Below are positions 36,263 through 45,821 of a DNA stretch of 64,000 nt, one piece after another. The stretch is from Punica granatum (Eukaryota > Streptophyta > Magnoliopsida > Myrtales > Lythraceae). The translations under genes and the position numbers were made by a program. Within the stretch, counting starts at the first letter, position 1. Each line of letters opens with the position of its first letter. The notes beneath the pieces are model-generated. The model was not told the DNA's origin. It ran no database searches and saw nothing but the letters and a program-made list of their open reading frames with translations. The stretch lies in NCBI RefSeq assembly GCF_007655135.1, contig NC_045128.1, positions 11,284,001-11,348,000 of the forward strand, in the 5' to 3' direction.

Positions 36263-37142
36263 AGGATTGGCACGACCCGAAACTTATAGCAGAGTTTCCC
36301 CTCTATTCCTTAATATCCATTGTCATATACGCAACTCATATATGTATAATTTGTTTCCATAACTTCCGACACATTAAACCAACCCAGGAAACTCTATATA
36401 AACATATAACCACCTAACTAATTCTAATATATGCATAAAACTCTCAAGAGAGTACTCAGTTGCAACCATCTCGCCACACAAACTAAACAAAAGTTTTCAT
36501 ATGTATATAGTATGCTTTTATAACACATCAAACCTTTAAACCAACTTGGCATGCTCTCCCTAAACATATAATCAATCTAACAAATTCTAATGTACATATA
36601 TACCCTTAATAGAGTGTTCTGCTGCAACCATACCACTAAACCAACTAAACAAAAGTTTCAGGTCGTAACAGAACTGTGACATTTACAAAAACTTACTACC
36701 TATACTATGAGTGGGCCTACTTGCCAAAAATCCTTCGCGCTGATCCCCATTATCCAAAAGTCCTCCTGTGCGGCTAGTCTAGCTTCTAGCTCATTTGGAA
36801 AAATGTATGCAGGGAGTGAGCTACATCTCAGTGAGTACTATATTCCAACGTAAAATGAACTAATATGTTAACATCACAATTCACCACAATCAATCATATA
36901 TATAGTTATGTACATATTCCACCAGATATAGAATCCAATACCAAGATCATACTTTCACACAACTCATATGGCAACCAAATCCAAACAACAATAATATAGC
37001 CATGGGGTCGCATTGCCTTGCGACAAGTTCTGACGGTACCGTGACCCCGCATATCTCGAAGAAATTATCTGCTCATTCACATATCAGATCTCATAAGCGG
37101 GGGCCGCCTATTAACCTATGGCGGTAAGAGTTGACCTTAATT

Positions 37143-37361
37143 TATATTCCGTCGGTCCAGCGGCCGATCAGGCCCCTATTTGTATTCCGCCAGATCCAGC
37201 GGCCGATCAGGCCCCTATTTGTATTCCGCCGGATCCAGCGGTCGATCAAGTCCCTATTTATATTCCGCCGGATCCAGCGGCCGATCGGGCCCCTGTTTAT
37301 ATTCCGCCGGGTCCAGCGGCCGATCAGGCCCCTTTTATAATCCGCCGGGTCCAGCGGTCCT
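37143..37361. repeat. 39-bp tandem repeat array in solo LTR
   Basis: Five full units and one partial unit of about 39 bp, core TCCAGCGGCCGATCAGGCCC. Because 39 is divisible by three, all frames stay open and give periodic 13-residue peptides (for example PAADQAPICIPPD). No start context or domain supports a protein. Similar arrays are known inside some gypsy LTRs. Confidence 0.92.
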
Positions 37362-38261
37362 ATGGCTATAGTCAAACAATCACAAGCATACTCAATATAC
37401 ACATCAACTATGTTCCGCAATCATTCAGCCACCATCACCTCTATAACCATACATATATATATATATATTATCATTTTACGATGGAAGAAAGTACTCACGA
37501 AGACCCCTGAAATGACAACTTAATGAGTCGAGCCTTCCGGAAGTATAGTCTCAGTCTCCTCAGCCCCTATCAAGTTACAAACATGGTTAGGAAATCAAAT
37601 ATAGATATGTATACCTGTTTATGTATTTCCACTAAATCTATGAAGGTGTTACAAGCAATGAAATTGACCTTCATAAAGATTATTTCCACCCACAATAGTC
37701 GACCAGCAAGTGATCACAGCGAAATAAAGGGATTCGAATCCACTTAACAATGTTTGAAGACAGCAACATGATTCTTCTACCAAAATCTCCACTTCACCCA
37801 TCACAATGACCTTAAGATTCCCAATGCGAATTTTCATACGAATTTGCATGAGGATAAGTGTCAGCTAATTTAATTCCGTTGGGCTATTGAATAACAACTT
37901 ACAAAACAGTTTTTTTTTTCTCTGGAACTTCATAATAGCACGAACTCAGGGCTGAACGGAGTAACAAGAGCCTCAAATATGGACTACACCATTACCACAG
38001 CTGAGAGGAACAAAGCAAACCAAGAGTATTCGGCACAATAACAAGCTCCAAATGTTCGAAGAGGATAGCAAGCAATAGCATCAAGCAGCACAGACCTTAA
38101 ACCACTCAAAGAAGCATGCAACTAAGCACACAAACTCAACACAAGCCTAAATTCCGAAAATTATCAGTACATACCCAACTAATGGCAACCCTGTATATCC
38201 TTCCTGGCAAGCTAAACCCAAAGCTCACTCACTCCCTTTTCCCCTTCTCTTTCTCACGCAT

Positions 38262-38262
<1 letters not shown>

Positions 38263-38306
<44 letters not shown>
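38263..38306. repeat. (CT)22 microsatellite
   Basis: 44 bp of perfect CT dinucleotides in the solo LTR. Confidence 0.95.
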
Positions 38307-38307
<1 letters not shown>

Positions 38308-38601
38308 ATTCTCTGGTTAAACTTTCGTTTTTCCCCAGCTAATGACAGAGCAAGGAAAAAGTATGACAGAAATAAGGAAGAAAGTAGAAGAAGATGGTCA
38401 AAGGCAGTGGAAAATATTGGAAGGAATGTGGGGTGAAGCCCACCTGGCCCTAGCCACACTTATCTCTCTTGCTTTTAATATACAAAATACCTCAGCCACT
38501 ACAATCACAACATGTAATATGCACTTAATATAAAAAAAAAATACTTCAGCCACAACTATAACATACAATGTGCATTTATGTTACGTAACCATGCTTGTGC
38601 A

Positions 38602-38634
38602 TATGTATATATATATATGTGTGTGTGTGTGTGT
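38602..38634. repeat. (AT)n(GT)n compound microsatellite
   Basis: About 33 bp of AT followed by GT dinucleotides near the 3' end of the solo LTR. Confidence 0.9.
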
Positions 38635-38668
38635 ATGCATGTTTGGTAGAGACTGGTCTCACAAGGAT

Positions 38669-39189
38669 GCTGCACGAAAAAGCAAGGAAGTTCGTTCACA
38701 CCATCACTGTAGCTCAAACCTTCACAAGAACCCGCAAGGTCATATTGGAACATCATCAACACGGATGCATCCTGGAACCTCAACAGCTCATGCCTATCAG
38801 GAGTCCTACTGCACCCGAATAGCCCTCCAGAACTTTCATGATTCCAGATCTTGCATGAAGACAGGCCACTTCATGCAAAGGCCCAAGCAGCACTCCTTGC
38901 CTTAACTATTGTGACAGAAATAGGATTAAACAAGATTTGGTTACGTTGTGATGCCTTACTTCTTACAGATGCCATTTTGTACCTATATAGCTCTCCGTGG
39001 GAGATTAGGAGCATAGTATTGGATATTTGCTCTCTTCTTAGTTGTTTTTCGGATTGGGTAGTTTCTTGGATTCCCAGGTCGGACAACTCCCTAGTGCATG
39101 ACCTAGGCCAATACGGCTCAAGGTCCAATTTTTGTTACCCTATGTATTTTCCAGGGATATCCGATCTTGACCCCTATTGTAGACGCTAA
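38669..39189 (+). pseudogene. LINE ORF2 RNase H domain (3' part)
   Basis: Continuation of ORF2 after the solo LTR. It reads YWNIINTDASWN, a stop, then LHAKAQAALLALT, KIWLRCDALLLTDAI, PWEIRSIV and SWIPRSDNSLVHDLGQYG, the plant LINE-associated RNase H (RVT_3) pattern: Asp in TDAS, Glu position replaced by Lys in AKAQAALLAL, Asp in RCDALLL, and H/D near the end. It has an in-frame TGA and the Glu-to-Lys change, so it is inactive. It ends at TAA 39187-39189, shortly before the A-run and target duplication. Confidence 0.85.
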
Positions 39190-39258
39190 TTTTTAATTAT
39201 TAATATTACTCATTATTCATAAAAAAATACTAATAGCCTGGTACAGGAGACATCATAT

Positions 39259-40630
39259 CAAGGTTGTCAAAATCGCGATTCTAACCAGAATTAGTCGAGG
39301 GTCGTAGAATCGTGAATCGTAAGATTCTACCTATAATTAAAAAAAACCATATATACATATATGTAGCATACTTTCCTAAACAAAAAAAAATCAATCCTTA
39401 TTCATTCAAATAACAGTGATTAGATTGTAACAAATTTATACACTAGGACACAAAAAAGATGTAAATTCTAATGCAAATTCAACCCCATAATCGAAGATAC
39501 ACTGGGGAAGGCATTTGATAAGTCACGGGTAGAGAAATCAGAACTCTCTTCTGAATCTCACAACACACAACAATGGAAGAGAGTTCGGAATCAAAAGCTC
39601 CATTGATGGCTGCACCATTCATCTTAGCCTTGACTAAATAATTCAATCCTCTCTCAATGATGATCTCCCGGGGATAGTTACAGGGATCCTCGGAGGATAT
39701 GGACATATAAGCTCCCCGGATATCCTCCCTATGCACTCCGCGATGCTCACTCTCCTTTTCCTCGCAAAGAATGTCTCTCTGGGACTCATCCTTGCGTTGG
39801 CCTCAACAAATGGCTCGTAACAATCATTATAACTCCCCTTATCATTGATCTTCCCAATAGAGGACCCCACAGACAACTGCTTGATTCCGAAAACCAACCT
39901 CTGGACATGTTTTCAAACAGATTGATTCTCAACGAGTTCACAGACAACCCCGTGATCTCCATACAACACATCATCCACTTCATAACCAGACATACCAAGT
40001 TGCGAAAAACTGACTATCATAATCGACTCTAATCTGTACATAATCGACTCAATCGAGCAAGCATGGGTTTGGGGAAAGGAGAATTAGAGCTCAGAATCGA
40101 AGACCGTACCTGCCCTGCCCCCAATCGAAGCTCGAAGTAGCCAAGAATGTACCCGCCAGTTTGCCACTTGGAGAAGGTGGATGGAAATTCGAACGAGCTA
40201 GCTTGTCGGAAGAAGCAGGTGGACCGTGGATCGAAGCTCGGAGAAGCAGGTGGATAGAAGATTTCGTCGAAGACTCGAAGATTTAGGGGCAATGGTCGAA
40301 GGCTCAAAGCTCGGACTGGAAGGAAGGGAGAAATTAGGGTTAACTGACTAGAAAGAAAGAAGAAAGGGTGGGCGGGAGAAAGAGGAGAGGGGTGGGGGAA
40401 AGAAGGGCTTTGGGCTTGGGCTTCGGCCCGCTTCTAGGCTCGGGCTTGGGCCGACTCGAGCCTGAATGTAGAATCGCATAATCGGTCCGATTTTGCAATT
40501 TTACGATTCAGTTCGCAATTCAGCCACGATTCCACCATCCTGACTCACCCTATGGAATCAGAATCGATGACCCCCCTGAATCGTAGAATCGTACGATTTT
40601 ACAATTCGAATCGCAATTCTGACAACCATG
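39259..40630. mobile_element. Non-autonomous hAT element (1.37 kb), sister of 25534-27372
   Basis: Flanked by a perfect 8-bp duplication CATCATAT (39251-39258 and 40631-40638), with inverted ends CAAGGTTGTCAAAATC and CATGGTTGTCAGAATT. About 120 bp at the left end and 450 bp at the right end match the element at 25534-27372. The middle does not and shows minus-strand coding-like stretches (QLGMSGYEVDDVLYGDHG; KINDKGSYNDCYEPF) of unknown origin. It starts 13 bp after the LINE target duplication. Confidence 0.9.
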
Positions 40631-40638
40631 CATCATAT

Positions 40639-41559
40639 ACTTTAGTTTTTCCTTGAATCAAAGCAACATCCAGTGAAATATCAATAATATGGAATCCAAG
40701 AAACCTCCTTCATGTGGAAAATTTGAAGGTTCTTGGCATACAAACTAAGCGCTCGTTGGAAAGAAGGGACAGTGCTACTCCCGGCCACTCCTATGATTTC
40801 AGCAGAAAGCCATGAACGAGAAGTTAAGATCACCGTTCCACTAGAAGGAGAGATGGATGTAAAACAGAAACTGCCGATCACCCAAGATCATTATCAGTTT
40901 TCTTATCTAAGAAAGGGCCAAGCAAAAAAGTCTTATAGAAAGTGGATCTATCACAACTACATCTAGAGAACTTCATCATGTGAAAGTTCATTCACCGCAT
41001 TCTTCTCGCTGCAAGGATATCATAGCACAATCCAGTTCTGATTTTACAGGGAAATGGACTAGTCACCATGCTATTTAACTTTCGTCTATACAAATTAGTT
41101 GCACTTAAAGTCATAACACCTACTCTGTTATGCTCAACGTCACCCTTTAAATTTGAATCTTCACTTCACTTTCCAGTCAAGAACATATGCAATGCATCAA
41201 TTTTGTTTGGTAAGTTTCAAAGGGAAAGAAGAAAGTAGAAACCTGATAGATACACATTTTACAGAAGCTGCAGCCAACAAGCTGGTAGCGTTTCAAATTC
41301 CTTGTAGATCAATGATGCAATCAAGAGATATAGCGACTATGAAAGAGACTGAACACATTTCTTTTCAAATATCATTCGTGAATTCTGTTGTACTTAGGAT
41401 CTTAGTGGAAAAATGTTAACACCTAAAAAAAAAAAAGAACTCACATGTCTATGGAGCAAAGTCTTTTCACTTTTCTGGTAGGCTAATCTGGTGAAGGCAT
41501 CCTCTGAGATCCACCAAGGGCATCCATCTCCTTTGTGGAGAAGCTGTTCTAATAGATGT
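40639..41559. other. Unassigned stretch between transposons
   Basis: Mixed-composition DNA. A minus-strand 66-codon frame at 40681-40881 has a protein-like look but no family that I recognise, and its reading ends at a stop near 40681. It could be a relic of a captured or host gene. Nothing further can be supported. Confidence 0.4.
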
Positions 41560-41567
41560 TTCTCGTG

Positions 41568-42110
41568 TAGGGATGGCAATTTGATACCCAAACCACGGGT
41601 ACCCACAAAACCGCCCCGTTTAGAACCATACCAACCCCTGCCGAAGATAGAACGGGGTAGGGATGGTTATGATTTTACTACCCTCGTACAGGGCAGTACG
41701 GGGATGGTAGCTGCCTTCGACTTGCCTCGATCCGTCCCGCCCCGTTTAGATCTGCGCCAAAATTTTAAAAAAAAAAAATACATATATGTATATATATTAA
41801 TAAAATCTTTTATCTAATAATTGATGACAAATTATGTCGTGTTTCTTCATTCATGTGACTATGTCATGTTTTTTTGGTCTTGTGATATTGTGTTTCATCA
41901 TTTTGAGTTCAGTTTTTTTTTTAAATAAATTATGTTGCGGTGGGATAGGACGGGATGGGGGGATACCTGTGCACCCACGATGGGGGGAAGCATGGTATCC
42001 TAATCTCTACTCGTGCTCAAGCACGGGGCGGTTTGATACGGGTATCCATGAGCACGGCGCGGGTATGGTAACTGAACTACCCGTACCAACCCGCCCAATT
42101 GCCATCCCAA
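41568..42110. mobile_element. hAT-type element, TAGGGATGGCAA family
   Basis: 543 bp with inverted ends TAGGGATGGCAATT and TTGGGATGGCAATT, flanked by a perfect 8-bp duplication TTCTCGTG (41560-41567 and 42111-42118). Subterminal GC-rich GGGTACCC/GCCCCGTTT motifs are mirrored around an AT-rich middle. This end sequence is widespread among plant hAT MITEs. No coding capacity. Confidence 0.9.
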
Positions 42111-42118
42111 TTCTCGTG

Positions 42119-42780
42119 TTCATCCCGAGAAATACAATAAACAACTGCGAGCATTCATGTATGGTAAAAAATTGAAGTTTATTGGCATTTCTGTTCCCCA
42201 AAAATGGTAGGCCTGATAAATTTAGCCAATGTAATTCTCAACTTCTTACGAGAATGAACAGCAAAACTTTGACAAAATTCATTATTTATCTTAAAATATA
42301 CCAACTACACAGTTTTGCTGATCTCAAATCTTCAGTTCACAATTTAATGCTTCATCCAATAGACGTTGTATGTTGCATTCCCAACTAATGATGTAAATTG
42401 CTGCAAAAATATTTGATATAAGTTCACGATCCTCATCAAGCTTCATCAAGGCATAAAAGTTACCACAAAGAATTTTTTTTTTTTTAATGGTAGTAAACCA
42501 CAAAGAACGTTAAGAGCAATCTATATATGCTTCGAAAATAAGAACTCTTCTACTTAGAAAAGAGTTCACCTGTAAGAAGCAACCGTATAGAATGAAAACC
42601 AAGGAAAGAAAACCCCCACCCAGCCCTAACAATTGCATTTCAGAAGGATAGTTAAAGTTATAGCAATAGAAGATAAGAATTTGAAAATATGATGAAAGCC
42701 ATATGCACAAGAAAATACAAACAAATTGTACCAATTACTTCTATCAGATTTCTATCTAAGCACTAAGACATGCAACTCAA
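42119..42780. other. Unassigned AT-rich stretch
   Basis: No coding or repeat structure that I can support, apart from short homopolymer runs near 42470. It may be intron or 3' DNA of the CHCH-like relic that follows. Confidence 0.4.
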
Positions 42781-43051
42781 AATATTCAAAATTTTTTAGT
42801 AGCAACAATATCATTCCTCTTCCTTGAGTTGGACAGAAAATTGAGGAAAGTCTCCACACATGTTGGAAGGCCTTTGAATGGATAGCGGAAGCATTAGTAC
42901 TGCTAATGCTGCTTGATGTGGGTGCAACTGCCGGGGAAGCAGCCACCTTACAGACAACAGCTTCATGCTGAATTGTGCAAGGACCCATCACAGCATCAAC
43001 AGCCCTTTGGCCAGTGCACTTCCTGTTCCAAAAGCCATTCCTGCAACAGCA
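42781..43051 (-). pseudogene. CHCHD2/MIX17-like (CHCH domain) exon, decayed
   Basis: On the minus strand a TGTTGCAG acceptor (about 43040-43051) is followed by GMAFGTGSAL and, one frame over, RAVDAVMGP-TIQHEAV, then AIHSKAFQ and TCVETFLNF in a further frame. GMAFGTGSA, RAVDAVMGP.TIQHE and HSKAFQ.C are signature stretches of the CHCHD2/CHCHD10/MIX17 family of small mitochondrial twin-CX9C proteins. At least two single-base shifts break it, and the first Cys before HSKAF is missing. No first exon was recognised upstream. It could be a decayed host gene or a transposon-captured fragment. Confidence 0.7.
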
Positions 43052-44400
43052 AGTCAGCGGTGTTACAAGAACAGTAATGCATAGACGGAATTAGAAACAA
43101 AGTAAAAGGTCAATGCATAGCAGCAAATAAGTCTCATCTAAATGAAATTACGCACTACAAGCTATGAACTAAGAGGAGATTCCCTTTATTGAAACCATTA
43201 GCAATTTTTGAAATGAAAATCTCATGTAAACTGAAACTTCACTGATATGACGACATAGCATAAAGTGGATATATAGAAGTAGACAAGGGGATAGCCCCCA
43301 GAAATTCAAATTAAGAAATTTCCCTCTCTCGGAATCATTACAAAGCAATTGTAATACCTACAACCCAATGTAGACTAAACCTTCTATAATAAGACGAATA
43401 GAAGCAATGTGATAGAATCGGACACGGGAGCAGTGATTAGCAACTGAAACATGGCAATTCAAACATATCATGTGTATAAGCCTCGGGAAAAAGTCTCTTT
43501 AAGGAAGCAAATGGCTCCCCTATACATAGTAGCAATAGAATAAGACATGGAAATAGAGTTAGCAACTCAAAGACGCTTGCATATAAGCATTAGGAAAAAG
43601 TGAACTTACTACCTGAAACGGGCAATGTGTGGTAACCAACAGTAGGTGGACGAATAAGGCTGCTATGCGTTTTCTCGAACATTTTAGGGCGCCAGCAGGG
43701 GCCAATTTGCGGAAGAGCAAGAACAGCAAAAGGGACAGCAGGAGGGGATGAAAGGAAAGAGGGGAGGCTCTATGTTGGAAACGTATTATTTAAGGGTCTT
43801 TCGATAAAAGACACGAAGTGGAAGTAGGCACGAACTTCGGGCGGGTATGTGTCCCATCGTTAGGGGCAGCGACGCGGGGTGGAGAACAGCCGTAACCGAC
43901 AATGCAGAGGCCGTGCACAAGGGCTGCTCCTGGAGAAAGAGAGGTCGGGGGTGAGGTGCGGAAGCGGACCGTGCTGTTGGAATGGTGGAAGACGATGTAG
44001 GAGAGGTATGGAGGAAGAAGGCAGGCACACTGAACATGAAACTGCAGGACGGGCACTGGAGGGCAGGCGAGACTGCGAGGCGGTGGAAGGGAGGTAAGTG
44101 GCGAGGTCTGGAAGCGGATCGGTCTGACGAGACGTTGTGGAGCGACGCAGGGGACAGAGAAGGAGGAAGAAAGCGGAGGGCGAGCGAAACTTTGGGAGCG
44201 GGGACGGGGTTAGTTTGGGAATTATGAAAATATGGGATTAAGGGCGTACTTTTTCTTGTAAGGGAGAGGAGAGATGAAAATATGGGGTTAAGGGTAGACC
44301 TTTCATTGTAGGGAGATAGAATGGATATGCAATGTGATATCGTACCAAGTGGTCCTGCAATCAAAAGGATGCTCCACCCTAAGTGGCACATTTCGAGGCG
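43052..44400. other. Unassigned stretch, right half GC-richer
   Basis: 43052-43600 has an intron-like composition. 43700-44230 is GC-richer, with a long minus-strand open frame (43786-44391) that is Ser/Pro/Leu-rich and has no domain. Composition resembles the subterminal or 5' part of a transposon, but no ends or target duplication were found. Confidence 0.4.
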
Positions 44401-44936
44401 TTTTTTGGGCTTTTATTATTTATACTGATAGATGAGCAAAGAACAAAGGGTTGTTGGCTACTTCGCTTGTCAACATTGCGCTCTCATTTCATTGCCCATT
44501 ATCTCCGGCTCCAATGCTAGTCCTTCTTTTTTATTTTATAAAATAAATATATTTTTAAAAATTTTAAAAATACCATATTAGTAATTTTGACGAAAAATTA
44601 AGTAATAACTAGGCGTAGTCCGCGCGTTACGCGGTTGATTAAAGAAATTAATGAAATATAATTATTATATATATATATATGGAGAGATTATTTAATTTCT
44701 CGAGATCGAGTTATATTAAAAAACTTTTAATATTTATTAGAAAATAAAAAATGCTTTTATAAAGAATTTTTAATATTTATTAGCAGTTTTCAATAAAAAA
44801 TTAATTGTTATGATTATATTAAAATTGAAATATTTAAATACATGAATTTCTTTTCGAAAAATTAATTATCCGAGCAATCAAAAAAATACTTAACCCTGAG
44901 CTGCGAGTTAGAGAGTTAGTAAATAGAGATTTTACT
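44401..44936. other. AT-rich stretch with CCGCGCGTTACGCGG palindrome
   Basis: Contains an isolated GC-rich near-palindrome at about 44621-44635. Similar short motifs recur at 52850-52862 and 53033-53048. No coding signal. Confidence 0.45.
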
Positions 44937-45120
44937 TCTCGCACTTCAGCTTTTACATATTATAAATAGATACGAATGGGTAGAAAACGTGTAATGTTGA
45001 ATATGTTACTGAAATATTCTCGCACTTCAGCTTTTACATATTATAAATAGATACGAATGGGTAGAAAACGTGTAATGTTGAATATATTACTGAAATATTC
45101 TCACACTTCAGCTTTTACAT
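44937..45120. repeat. 81-bp tandem repeat, 2.3 copies
   Basis: Units start at 44937, 45018 and 45099 (each TCTC(G/A)CACTTCAGC), almost identical, with the third truncated. Confidence 0.95.
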
Positions 45121-45191
45121 CTTTTGTTTGCATCTATTCCTTTGATTATCTTATTGGTTTTATTTTTAAGAAGAAGAAGGGGGAGGAAGAT

Positions 45192-45627
45192 AATAAAAGA
45201 TGGTCTACCGACTGGCGTATGCTTTCGATTGGTAATCAGTAGTTTCTCGTTTCATTACACGTTGCAAGACTACTCAGGTTCTTTATTAATTATTAGGATT
45301 TTTATTTCATCATAGTATGTCAATATGTCTCATTTATAATCGAAAAAGAATAAAACGAACTATTGCAAGACAAAAGATGTAAAAGTACATATTTTTTTAT
45401 AAGTAAATTAATAAAAGATGGTCTACCGATTGGCGTATACTTTCGATTGGTAATCAGTAGTTTCTCGTTTCATTACACGTTGCAAGACTACTCAGGTTCT
45501 TTATTAATTATTAGGATTTTTATTTCATCATAGTATGTCAATATGTCTCATTTATAATCGAAAAAGAATAAAACGAACTATTGCAAGACAAAAGATGTAA
45601 AAGTACATATTTTTTTATAAGTAAATT
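45192..45627. repeat. 218-bp tandem duplication
   Basis: 45192-45409 and 45410-45627 are nearly identical direct copies, with only a couple of differences by eye (CCGACTGGCGTATGC against CCGATTGGCGTATAC). The high identity indicates a recent event. No gene is affected. Confidence 0.96.
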
Positions 45628-45821
45628 AATTAGACCAAATGTATAATTCTATTAGTTGAGACTGATTCTGATTTAAGCACCATCTTATGTTAGCCATGAA
45701 ATACTTCCTTAGAATTATATATATTCTTTTAATAAGTACACAGTAAAATGTAGACGTAAATAATTGGGTTGTATCCGAACATGCAATTTATGGAAGCCAG
45801 GTTGTTGGGGGAGACGCATAA

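Larger units (their letters stand above)
36268..38663. mobile_element. Solo LTR, 2.4 kb, Del/Tekay-like Ty3/gypsy family
   Basis: Starts TGGCACGACCCGAAAC and ends GGTCTCACA, with a perfect 5-bp duplication AGGAT (36263-36267 and 38664-38668). Removing it joins the LINE reading frame up to the RNase H region. No gag or pol domain and no second terminal repeat are visible, so it is a solo LTR. The TG(G)CACGACCC start resembles Del/Tekay chromovirus LTRs, a family-level inference. It contains a degenerate direct repeat (about 36361-36490 and 36526-36654), a 39-bp tandem array, and CT and GT microsatellites. Confidence 0.87.
30252..39226 (+). mobile_element. L1-type LINE with nested insertions
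   Basis: Bounded by a perfect 19-bp duplication ATACTAATAGCCTGGTACA (30233-30251 and 39227-39245), with a short A-run immediately before the 3' copy. In order it has a 5' UTR, ORF1 with CCHC knuckle, endonuclease, reverse transcriptase, zinc-binding tail and RNase H, as in plant L1 elements. Two later insertions, an hAT MITE (34464-34741) and a solo LTR (36268-38663), account for about 2.7 kb, leaving an element of about 6.3 kb. Its apparently full-length 5' end is unusual, since most LINE copies are truncated. The coding regions carry stops and shifts. Confidence 0.92.

Noticed and set aside
37143..37361. CRISPR-like array
   Set aside because: The repeats are directly adjacent with no unique spacers, and the genome is a plant.
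37118..37510. Open frame coding a 13-residue repeat protein (PAADQAPICIPPD)
   Set aside because: It is the product of a 39-bp tandem array inside a solo LTR, open in several frames, with no domain or start context.
38116..38533. Frames across the CT repeat
   Set aside because: Leu/Ser or Glu/Arg repeats come from the (CT)n microsatellite in the solo LTR.
43786..44391. Long minus-strand frame of 201 codons
   Set aside because: Ser/Pro/Leu-rich, overlaps other open frames in a GC-richer tract, no domain, no splice or homology support.
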